64,000 nt of DNA, taken from the NCBI GenBank assembly GCA_965223245.1, contig CBDCVY010000013.1:1922001-1986000 (forward strand), given 5' to 3'. The notes under the pieces are model-generated. The model had not been told where the DNA came from, did no database searches, and saw nothing but the letters and a program-made list of their open reading frames with translations. Source of the DNA: CBDCVY01 sp965223245. Its GTDB lineage: Bacteria; Nitrospinota; Nitrospinia; Nitrospinales; Nitrospinaceae. Made by a program: the position numbers and the translations under genes. Below, piece after piece: positions 26,596 through 35,100 of this stretch. Each line of letters opens with the position of its first letter. The first letter of the stretch is position 1.

Positions 26596-27873
26596 CTATT
26601 TTCGGAGAGCCGCGCTTGTCGGCTCTGCCGAATACTTTTTCATTTGTTTGAAATTAAATGAATAGCCCACGGCTCTTAAAAGCCTAAGTAAATACCTGCA
26701 GTTAACCACCTCTTCGGCGGGAATGTAATCGCCAATCACACCCACCAATTGATTAGCAAGACTTTTATTCTGAGAAATAACATGAACTACTAGATTGCTC
26801 AATTTAGGGGAATAAATTATTTTTTGTAAAATTTTGCTTAACAAGAACTTTCTATTGAACTCTTTTTTTCGAGCCAACTCATAACTTTCAAGAAATGATT
26901 TGGAATAATTCTTCTCAACTAAACTTTGGTGGACCGTCTTAGCAGCAAGTTGGGAACTACGTAAAGAAAGATAAATCCCCTCCCCGGTAAAGGGATCAAT
27001 AAAACCCATAGCGTCACCCACCAAAACCAACCCATCAAACGGATTGGGATGCACATCAAAAGCTAAGGTATCTACAATACGAACCGGGCTAATAGGTTTG
27101 GCTTCAACAAAGTACTTTTTACGAAGAGGATTCAAATTCAATACCTCACGATACAATGTTTCCGGGTCCTTCCCCTTTACTAATTCCGAATCCAAAATTA
27201 ACACAACATTACTAAGTCCATTCCCCATCGGAGCCATTCCCGAATAACCTGGTTTACTTATATGCATGTAACAATAAGGACCCGGGAAGTGCATATTCTC
27301 CCAATGAGCTGCTAAGGCAATTTTACCTGCTCCCTTTTTTGTTTTTTTCAATTTGAATTTTCTCAGCGAAATCGCATTGCGTCCACCCGCATCTACAATT
27401 ATTGAAGCCTTAATTTTTATTCGCCCATTTGGCCCTAGTGCAGTTACTCCAATTACCCGGTGCTCTTCTATCAGAATATCTTCAACCCGATGACGTGGTA
27501 GAAACTCGATTCCCCTTTCACACATTTCTTCCACCAAAATACGATCAAAATTGAATCGCGATAAAGAAAGACTAGTGGGCATTTTCCCTGTTTTGGGATC
27601 CATTGGATAATTCAATTCTAACTCAGGATTTCCATAAGAAGAGAGGGCAACTCCGTGGAGACGGTTTGAAGACGAAGCTTCGACTAATTTTAATACACCT
27701 AAGTCCTTTAAAATAGAATCTGCGGCAGGACTAATAAATTCCCCACAAACTTTATCTCGTGGAAAATCTGCCTGGTCTAAAACCAAGACTTTATGCCCCA
27801 TAGATTGAAGAAACAGGGCACAACTCGACCCAGCTGGACCCGCCCCAATAATAATCGCATCATATCTATCCAT
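26596..27873 (-). CDS. Geranylgeranyl-reductase-family FAD oxidoreductase
   Basis: This 425-residue flavoprotein has the Rossmann FAD motif at the N-terminus (IIIGAGPAGSSCALFL), a LDQADFPRDKVCGE segment typical of the geranylgeranyl reductase/hydroxylase group, and the second FAD motif VGDAMGFIDPFTGEGI near residue 285. The family reduces or hydroxylates isoprenoid, polyketide or quinone-like substrates. A methyltransferase gene lies 17 bp upstream in the same direction. In other bacteria such pairs accompany type III polyketide synthases; none is present here. The substrate is unknown. Confidence 0.87.
   Translation of the reverse strand: MDRYDAIIIGAGPAGSSCALFLQSMGHKVLVLDQADFPRDKVCGEFISPAADSILKDLGVLKLVEASSSNRLHGVALSSYGNPELELNYPMDPKTGKMPTSLSLSRFNFDRILVEEMCERGIEFLPRHRVEDILIEEHRVIGVTALGPNGRIKIKASIIVDAGGRNAISLRKFKLKKTKKGAGKIALAAHWENMHFPGPYCYMHISKPGYSGMAPMGNGLSNVVLILDSELVKGKDPETLYREVLNLNPLRKKYFVEAKPISPVRIVDTLAFDVHPNPFDGLVLVGDAMGFIDPFTGEGIYLSLRSSQLAAKTVHQSLVEKNYSKSFLESYELARKKEFNRKFLLSKILQKIIYSPKLSNLVVHVISQNKSLANQLVGVIGDYIPAEEVVNCRYLLRLLRAVGYSFNFKQMKKYSAEPTSAALRK
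26601..26640 (+). terminator. Intrinsic terminator for tsaB-DUF465, inside the convergent gene
   Basis: TTCGG-AGAGCCG pairs with CGGCTCT-G-CCGAA (12 bp with one bulge, 7-base loop) and is followed by TACTTTTT on the plus strand. On the minus strand the same bases encode the last residues of the FAD-oxidoreductase. Confidence 0.75.
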
Positions 27874-27890
27874 AATAAATTTGGGAGTTT

Positions 27891-28604
27891 TCAGTTTTTA
27901 CTCTCTACTAAAGCCAGTCGATAAGGAAAATGCCTAAACACTTGGAAACGCTTCCAGCCTGCCTCTTTAGCTAACTTATTTAACTCATCCGGGGTAAAAG
28001 CATTCATTACCGAAACCGGGGCATCAAAACGAGTAAGTCGATTTCTTGTTAATATTCGTGTAAGAAACCAAATTGCACCATAAGCAACTCTACTTCGGTG
28101 CAAGTCATTTACTACAACAGCCTTCCGAGCCAATCTTGAAAATTCCTTTAGCATTATGAGTGCATCTTCCCAAGTAAAATGATGTAGAGAAAGAGAATTG
28201 ACAACCAAGTCAAAACTTCCTGATTTAAATGGAAGGGACAGCACATTGCACTGAAGAAAACGGATTTCTTGAAACTCCTGAGATTCCTGCCTGGCAAAAT
28301 TTATCATTTTAGCGTTAATATCAATTGCTGTGATTTTTATAGGGACACCCAGTTTTCGCGCATATTTAACAAGAGCAATTGGCTGATCCGCTGATCCGGT
28401 AGCTGCATCTAAGATAGATAGTGGGTGAGAATTGGAATGATTCTTCAAAAAAGGTAATACATGATTCAATAACACCCTGTAACCGCTCAGATATTTATTA
28501 ACACGTTGTACATCCTGCAAACTATCTTTAACTTCTTCAAAGGGGGCTTCATCCAGGTCCAAAAGTTCTGCCTGGAAATTTCGCTCGGGAGGTGAAAAAA
28601 ACAT
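27891..28604 (-). CDS. Class I SAM-dependent methyltransferase
   Basis: The 237-residue protein has a class I fold: motif I as ILDAATGSADQP (about residue 65), an acidic residue after strand 2 in ITAIDINAKMI, motif II/III in FDLVVNSLSLHHF, and a C-terminal beta hairpin. The segment ending LHHFTWEDALIMLKEF resembles UbiE-like and small-molecule O- or C-methyltransferases. Its tight coupling with the FAD-oxidoreductase (17 bp) suggests both act on one lipid or aromatic substrate; this is inference. Confidence 0.85.
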   Translation of the reverse strand: MFFSPPERNFQAELLDLDEAPFEEVKDSLQDVQRVNKYLSGYRVLLNHVLPFLKNHSNSHPLSILDAATGSADQPIALVKYARKLGVPIKITAIDINAKMINFARQESQEFQEIRFLQCNVLSLPFKSGSFDLVVNSLSLHHFTWEDALIMLKEFSRLARKAVVVNDLHRSRVAYGAIWFLTRILTRNRLTRFDAPVSVMNAFTPDELNKLAKEAGWKRFQVFRHFPYRLALVESKN

Positions 28605-28645
28605 TGTTTGATTATTCCATTTATGGAAACAGTTCCAAAGAAAAT

Positions 28646-29041
28646 CTAATTTTTAAAGAAAAACCAATTTTCGCCTCGAGACATTTTGCTTTTAAAAAAG
28701 CTCATAGCAATTTTTTTTGCAATAAAACGTGTTTTAGGGAAAATGATAATCAATCCTAAGAAATCTGTTATGACTCCTGGCGTTAAAAGAAGAGAACTTC
28801 CTATTTTCATGACAGCTCCATTCACCACCTCCTCAGGTGGATTCTGTCGAGACTTCAAATGCCAAATCATTTTCTCTTGCCATTCGGGTCCATAGCCTCT
28901 TCCAATAATAACTCCCACTAATAAAGTAAACATGCAAAGGGAAACCGTATTCAATGTACTAATCATAGATCCCATCCAAGCCAATGAATACATTTCTACT
29001 ACAGAACCTATAATAAAAATTAAAGCCACCATTAATGACAT
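28646..29041 (-). CDS. fxsA: FxsA family membrane protein
   Basis: This 131-residue inner-membrane protein matches FxsA: two N-terminal hydrophobic helices (about residues 3-19 and 30-48), the amphipathic middle with NGAVMKIGSSLLLTPGVITDFLG, a hydrophobic IIIFPKTRFIAKK segment and a basic tail. E. coli FxsA overproduction relieves phage T7 exclusion by F; the native role is unknown. AAAGG lies 6-7 bases before the ATG. It is the first gene of the fxsA-methyltransferase-oxidoreductase group, though gaps of 17-41 bp leave cotranscription likely but unproven. Confidence 0.88.
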   Translation of the reverse strand: MSLMVALIFIIGSVVEMYSLAWMGSMISTLNTVSLCMFTLLVGVIIGRGYGPEWQEKMIWHLKSRQNPPEEVVNGAVMKIGSSLLLTPGVITDFLGLIIIFPKTRFIAKKIAMSFFKSKMSRGENWFFFKN

Positions 29042-29359
29042 ATCCAGCCTTTCTTAAACCATAAAAGTTAAATAAATTAAAATTTTTAAGCCCTTTAAAT
29101 ATATCAATAAAAGAAATCTCCCTTATTTTTTCAGCCCGAAATTACATACACGCTTTCCATCTTTGTACGAAATTCCATATATAATGCTTTACAATCCATT
29201 AAATCACCCTTTTTTGTAGATTTCATAACTAACTGAAAAATAAAGGCTTAATAGGATAAAAAACAAAATCAAACAAATTAACTCGAAATTTTCCTTAAAT
29301 TAATAATTGGTAACATATTTGCAACTAAAGGAAATTCAAAGTTTTTGGAGGGAGGCTTT
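29042..29359. other. AT-rich intergenic region between divergent genes
   Basis: About 318 bp without a gene. It contains the upstream regions of fxsA (minus) and the receiver-like gene (plus). I see no RNA gene. The only notable feature is the strong GGAGGGAGG ribosome site at its right edge (29347-29355). Confidence 0.5.
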
Positions 29360-29419
29360 GTGATCTGTTTTTATAATTTCTTTTGGGGCAACCTCAATTA
29401 TGAGGGCATTAATAATTGA
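29360..29419 (+). CDS. Possible 19-residue leader peptide
   Basis: A GTG at 29360 sits 4 bases after the very strong ribosome site GGAGGGAGG and opens a 19-codon frame rich in Phe/Asn/Tyr (ICFYNFFWGNLNYEG) that ends at 29419, overlapping the first 20 bases of the receiver-like gene. The main gene has only a weak GGGG site of its own, so this frame may deliver ribosomes to it by coupling. No homologue is known to me. Confidence 0.35.
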   Translation: MICFYNFFWGNLNYEGINN

Positions 29420-29789
29420 CCAAGATCACGAATTTTCCAATATCCTTTCCCAAACTTTAAAAAATTTAGGTTGCCAATTAGACAATCCTAAAAAAGCTGA
29501 AGATATTCTTCAAGCCCTCCTAAATGAAAATTACGATATTATCTTTTTTTACCAAATCCCCTCAGAAAGGTTGGACAAGAACCTAATCCTAAAAACAATA
29601 AAAAGTAGAGATCGATTATTTGCTTGCCATACTCAACTTGTAGCTTTGTATAATAAAGAAAAATCTGAAAATAATTTTTCTCAACAATTTGATTCAACCT
29701 TGGATAAAAGTCTCTTCAAAAAATGCCACCAAAGTTTTCAAAAAGAGATAGCAAGAATAGTGCAGCAAATTTCTCATTCTCAAATATAG
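29400..29789 (+). CDS. Degenerate receiver (pseudo-receiver) domain protein
   Basis: The 129-residue product has the length and opening of a CheY-like receiver (ALIIDQDHEFSNILSQTL, acidic residues at 8 and 10). At the phospho-acceptor position after strand 3 the sequence is DIIFFYQIPSERL, with no Asp at the catalytic site and no GxDG turn, and the conserved Thr/Ser is replaced in LVALYN. It therefore should not be phosphorylated in the usual way and may act as a conformational or binding module. It overlaps the possible leader peptide and converges on the cytochrome gene. Confidence 0.7.
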   Translation: MRALIIDQDHEFSNILSQTLKNLGCQLDNPKKAEDILQALLNENYDIIFFYQIPSERLDKNLILKTIKSRDRLFACHTQLVALYNKEKSENNFSQQFDSTLDKSLFKKCHQSFQKEIARIVQQISHSQI

Positions 29790-29791
29790 AT

Positions 29792-30619
29792 TCACAAATC
29801 AAAATTTGCCGCTTCGGCTAAAAAAGAAAAGATTGCAGTAAGCGCTTCATCTTGATCCTTAAAATCTCTCATATCTCTTTTTTCGGGTCTAAGATCATTA
29901 TGTCGAGCAATAAAATCTTTCCGGAAGTTTTGATATCCCTCCTTATTAATATATTTATATTTTTTTAGAAGCTTCACTCCCTTATTTCCCCCGACTCCAT
30001 TTATTGAATGGCAAAACAAACAATTATCATAAAACATACTCTTACCATTTTGGGCATTAACTGAACTTAAAGATATTTTTTCAATTGGGCCGTAATACTC
30101 CTCTAATGAAATAAAATGTAATTGATTTATGTTGGCAGCCATAAAGCGCTCTTGCAAGGGTGCTTTTATCCCATCCGGAACTATTACCAGCAATGGATTT
30201 AACCAAGAAGGCTTTTGAGAAGTATTAAGATCTATATTTATAGCTAGCTTTAAATTATATTTGTTTATATCCTCAAAGGAAACCACGCCTTGGTAATCAT
30301 CTCTACAATTTAATATCACTGCATCATTTGTTGATTCATCAATCTTACTTTCCCTGATTAGATCAGCAAAGGAAACGACCTCAAATCGGGAACCTTTGTA
30401 TCCCATCCCTCTTTCAAAATAGGTACTAGATATCCATTCTCGGGAAAGAGATTGTAATACCGGAATTTCCTTAACGAGATTCTTCTCAAATAAGTCATTT
30501 TCTTGAGATGAGGAAGAACCCAAGTTACCGCACCCTGTTAGAAAAAATAAGATCAATCCAAAAAAAATTATTTTTCTGCGAAAGCAATAAGCTAAATTTT
30601 TTGTGAATCCTTGTACCAA
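29792..30619 (-). CDS. c-type cytochrome lipoprotein
   Basis: The 275-residue protein starts with a signal and lipobox (LFFLTGCGN), so it is a membrane-tethered periplasmic lipoprotein. A single haem-binding CLFCH (CxxCH) lies near residue 202 within a C-terminal cytochrome c domain (NGKSMFYDNCLFCHSINGVGG to the end). The N-terminal ~130 residues (VSFADLIRES, AVILNCRDDYQGVVSFEDI) look like a separate oxidoreductase-related domain that I cannot name. The TTG start is supported by GGAAGG 6 bases upstream. It is divergent from the radical SAM gene, suggesting a shared electron-transfer context. Confidence 0.8.
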   Translation of the reverse strand: MVQGFTKNLAYCFRRKIIFFGLILFFLTGCGNLGSSSSQENDLFEKNLVKEIPVLQSLSREWISSTYFERGMGYKGSRFEVVSFADLIRESKIDESTNDAVILNCRDDYQGVVSFEDINKYNLKLAINIDLNTSQKPSWLNPLLVIVPDGIKAPLQERFMAANINQLHFISLEEYYGPIEKISLSSVNAQNGKSMFYDNCLFCHSINGVGGNKGVKLLKKYKYINKEGYQNFRKDFIARHNDLRPEKRDMRDFKDQDEALTAIFSFLAEAANFDL

Positions 30620-30703
30620 ATCTACCTTCCAAACTCTTTTTTATGTTAAGATTTGAACCAAATTGACAATTTGCCTTTATTTAAAGGCTTTAATAGTAAG
30701 GAC

Positions 30704-32059
30704 ATGCAGTTTACCATGAATAATCCGGTAATTGATAAAGATACCCCCACTAAAAGCAATCCATTCCGTGCTTATTCCATTTCCTGGAATATCACAAAAC
30801 GCTGCAATCTAAATTGTGACCATTGTTATTTGGATGCTGATTTTAGAGGCGGATTCAAATCTGATGAACTCACAACAGAAGAATGTTTTCGTGTAATTGA
30901 CCAAATTGCAGAGGTTAACCCTAATGCCTTTCTTATTCTAACGGGTGGTGAACCTTTATTGCGTCCAGATATATATGAGATTACTCGTTATGCAGCCGAC
31001 AAAAAGTTCATGGTAGTTTTAGGAACTAATGGAACTATGATCACTCGTCAAAATGCTGAAAAAATCAAAGAAGCGGGTGCACATGGTGTGGGAATTAGCA
31101 TCGATTCCATGGACCCTGAAAAACATAATCAATTTCGTGGCGTGACCCAGGCCTGGGAACGGTCAATGGATGCATTTAATATTCTCAATGATGTAGGTGT
31201 AGATTTTCTTATCCAAATGTCCGTTTCTGACATGAATTATAAGGAAATTCCACAAATTATCGAGTTTTCGGAAAAAATTGGAGCCGTGGCCTTCAATCTA
31301 TATTTTTTAGTTTGCACTGGGCGAGGCCAAGGTAATACCGACATATCCAATGAGGCTTACGAAGAGGCCCTAAAAATCCTTTACGATGAGCAAATGAAAT
31401 ATAAGGGTCGACTTATGATCAACTCTAAATGCGCCCCTCAATACAAGCGTGTCGTGTATGAAAATGATCCCGACTCCGTTTATCAAAGAACTTACTCAGG
31501 CGGTTGTCCCGCAGGAACTCATTACAGCAGGATAAGTCCTGAAGGGAATTTAACTCCCTGCCCTTTCATTGTGGAGTCTGTTGGAAACTTAAAGGAAAAT
31601 TCTTTCAAAAACCTATGGTTCGATGCCCCGCTTATGAAACAATTGCGAGATCGTTCTAAATTGGAAGATCGTTGTGGTACCTGTGAGTTTTCTGCAATGT
31701 GTTCCGGTTGCCGAGCCCGTGCTTTTGCTGAGACTGGCAATTATATGGCTCAAGATCCTTCCTGTGATTATGAACCAGGACAAAATGGAGGAAAATCCAT
31801 TGAACTTAAGGTAGAGGATACATTAGGTCTTGAAGTTGAATACCGTCAAAAATGGACTGAGGAAGCAAAACAACGATTAGACCGTATCCCCTCCTTTGCT
31901 CGTGGAATGGTCGTGCAAGGAATCGAAAAATTTGCTACTGAGCGTGGCGTGGCTTTAATTGATGAGCATGTAGTACAAAAGTCTCGAGAAGAAATGATCA
32001 CGAAACGTGGTGCAATGTTCCCTTTCCTCAAAAAGTTCATCAATTCAGAAAAACTTTGA
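30704..32059 (+). CDS. Radical SAM/SPASM protein with PCP-reductase domain
   Basis: The radical SAM core (about residues 20-230) has the 4Fe-4S motif CNLNCDHC near residue 33 and LTGGEPLLRPD. A SPASM domain with further Cys clusters (CPAGTHY, TPCPF, CGTC, CSGC and a late Cys) follows to about 350. Residues about 380-440 match the PCP_red domain (protochlorophyllide-reductase 57 kDa C-terminal type: WTEEAKQRLDRIPSFARGMV). The family includes NirJ/AhbC/AhbD-like haem-modifying enzymes, so a tetrapyrrole substrate is plausible. The frame is open back to TTG 30653. I place the start at ATG 30704 or 30716, because 30653 would leave only 33 bp to the divergent gene. Confidence 0.88.
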   Translation: MQFTMNNPVIDKDTPTKSNPFRAYSISWNITKRCNLNCDHCYLDADFRGGFKSDELTTEECFRVIDQIAEVNPNAFLILTGGEPLLRPDIYEITRYAADKKFMVVLGTNGTMITRQNAEKIKEAGAHGVGISIDSMDPEKHNQFRGVTQAWERSMDAFNILNDVGVDFLIQMSVSDMNYKEIPQIIEFSEKIGAVAFNLYFLVCTGRGQGNTDISNEAYEEALKILYDEQMKYKGRLMINSKCAPQYKRVVYENDPDSVYQRTYSGGCPAGTHYSRISPEGNLTPCPFIVESVGNLKENSFKNLWFDAPLMKQLRDRSKLEDRCGTCEFSAMCSGCRARAFAETGNYMAQDPSCDYEPGQNGGKSIELKVEDTLGLEVEYRQKWTEEAKQRLDRIPSFARGMVVQGIEKFATERGVALIDEHVVQKSREEMITKRGAMFPFLKKFINSEKL

Positions 32060-32146
32060 AAAAATAGTCACAAGCAAAAACTATTTCAAATAAAATTTCC
32101 AGTCAATACCAGACAAGTTATTTTTTATTTTTATTCCTTCCCCTAA

Positions 32147-35100
32147 TTAAGGGAGAGTATAAGTCACCGACAGCAGAGGTCTTCTACCGATTCCGGAAAC
32201 TTCTCTGGAATGGAAACGAATTCCATCGTTGGTTCCAGCAGTTAGTAGAATAAACCCGTTGTTGATCTTCGCACCATCCACCCAATCCTGAATCAGCTGC
32301 ACTCCGTCCAGGTTCAACGCATAGGTATTAAACCCTGTCGAACCGGAGTTTAATGTTCCCAACAAACTGGTGCCCACTTCCGAAGCTTCATCAAAGTCTG
32401 TCCAGTCGGTCGTCGTCTCATCCCAACTCGTCAACGCTTCATAAAACTCAAAGTCTCCGCTGCTGCCGTTGTAAATGTTCAACGAGATACTCGCAGACTG
32501 TATGATTGCTCCAGCAGGTATTTCAGAAAGATCCCAGGCCAGTACCGTTTGTCTCTCTCCGCGTAACGCAGGATTCGAAGGATCCGGTGCATCTCCGTCG
32601 GCCTGTAAATTCACACTGCTGCCAAAGTTCGTGGTCGGTGACGTCTCCACCAGTTCTGCATCACGCGTTCCATCATAAGACGCATCCGGGAACACTCCAT
32701 CCTGAAACTCTAACGTCAACGCACTGACACCAGGTTCTACCGTTATCGATTGCGTTGCCGTTCCGGTATTACCTGCGGCATCTTCCGCGGTCCAGGTCAC
32801 AATTGTCGTTCCTATTGGAAACAAATTCCCGGCAGGAGCATCATTCGTTAACGAAGTCACTCCCACATTATCTGTTGCCGTCGCCGTTCCTATATCGACA
32901 AAAGTGGTCACTCCGGTTGCGGTGACGGTTTGATCTGCCGGAGCCGTGACCACAGGAGACTCGGTATCCAGTCCACCAGGCACATTAAAAGTCACCGACA
33001 ATAAAGGTCTGTTATTGATTCCAGTCACTTCATGGGAATGAAAACGAATTCCATCGTTCGTTCCTGCGCTTTGCAATATAAACCCATTGTTGATCTTCGC
33101 ACCATCCACCCAGTCCTGAATCAACTGCACTCCGTCCAGGTTCAACGCATAGGTATTAAACCCGGTCGAACCGGAGTTTAACGTTCCCAGCAAACTGGTG
33201 CCCACTTCCGAGGCTTCGTCAAAGTCTGTCCAATCCGTCGTTGTCTCATCCCAATTGGTCAGCGCTTCATAAAATTCAAAGTCTCCGCTGCTGCCGTTGT
33301 AAATGTTCAACGAGACACTCGCAGACTGTATGATTGCTCCTGCAGGAATCTCTGAAAGATCCCACGCCAGTACCGTTCGTCTCTCTCCTCGTAACGCAGG
33401 ATTGAATGGGTCCGGTGCATCTCCATCAGCTTGCAAGTTCACACTGCTGCCAAAGTTGGTGGTCGGTGACGTCTCCACCAGTTCTGCATCACGCGTTCCA
33501 TCATAAGACGCATCCGGAAACACTCCATCCTGAAACTCCAAAGTTAATGCACTGACATCAGGTTCTACGGTTACCGATTGCGTTGCCGTTCCCATGTTGC
33601 CTGCGGCATCTTCCGCGGTCCAGGTCACGATTGTCGTTCCCACTGGAAATAAATTCCCGGCAGGAGCATCATTCGTTAACGAAGTCACTCCTACATTGTC
33701 GGTTGCGGTCGCCGTTCCTATATCGACAAAAGTAGTTACTCCGGTGGCTGTCACGGTTTCGTCCGCCGGAGCCGTCACTACAGGGGACTCGGTATCAAGT
33801 CCACCGGGAATATTAAAAGTCACCGACAACAAAGGTCTTCTACTGATTCCGGAAACTTCTCTGGAATGAAAACGAATTCCATCATTCGTTCCAGCAGTTA
33901 GCAGAATAAACCCATTGTTGATCTTCGCACCGTCTACCCAGTCCTGAATCAGCTGCACTCCGTCCAGGTTCAAGGCATAGGTATTAAACCCTGTCGGTCC
34001 GGAGTTTAACGTTCCCAACAAACTGGTGCCCACTTCCGAAGCTTCATCAAAGTCTGTCCAGTCGGTCGTCGTCTCATCCCAACTCGTCAACGCTTCATAA
34101 AACTCAAAGTCTCCGCTGCTGCCGTTGTAAATGTTCAACGAGATACTCGCAGACTGTATGATTGCTCCTGCCGGAATCTCTGAAAGATCCCACGCCAGCA
34201 CTGTTTGCCTTTCTCCACGTAATGAAGGATTCGAAGGATCCGGTGCATCTCCGTCGGCCTGTAAATTTACACTGCTGCCAAAGTTCGTGGTCGGTGATGT
34301 CTCCACCAGTTCTGCATCACGCGTTCCGTCATAAGACGCATCCGGAAGAACTCCATCCTGGAACTCTAAAGTCACCACACTCCCTCCCGCTTCTACAATT
34401 ATTGTTTGCACTGCCGTACCGGTATTGCCTGCGGCATCCTCTGCGGTCCAGGTCACTATTGTCATTCCTATCGGAAATAAATTTCCGGCAGGGGCATCAT
34501 TCGATATAGAAGTCACTCCCACATTATCCGTCGCAGTCGCCGTTCCTATATCGACAAAGGTAGTTTCTCCAATGGCACTTACCGTTTGATTTGCAGGTGC
34601 CGTCACAACCGGTGAGGTGGTATCGCCGACGGTTACATTTTGAATATCTGAGGATGCATTCCCATTGCTATCGGTTGCAGTCCAGGTCACAGCCGTCGTA
34701 CCCACAGGAAACCCTCCGGCAGGTGCATCATTGGAAATTACCGGTGATGGATCGATATCATCGACCGCCGTCGCGGTTCCAATAGAAACCGGTGTTAACG
34801 TACCGGTGGCCTCAACGGTGACATCTCCCGGAATGGTCAACACAGGAGGCAAGTCAACCGTAAAGGATGCTTCCTGCAAAGGGCTCCAGTCACTTCCGCT
34901 TTTAACGCGGGCTTTTATCGTTACATTATTCAGAATCTGAACCTGGGTATTGTCGCCGCCATCGATCGCGGTCAGAGACACCCCTCCGCCATACGCTCGC
35001 GGATCGGAACCATCGGTTGTATAATAAATCGTCGAAGTCGCCGCATCGTTAGGGTTGGAAATATCCAGAGTGAAACCGGATTGGACGATACCTCCAGTTG

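Noticed and set aside
32475..34940. Several plus-strand frames of 60-115 codons opposite the large secreted-protein gene
   Set aside because: They recur at the 828 bp period as antisense shadows of the repeats, and the domain-rich minus-strand reading explains the sequence.
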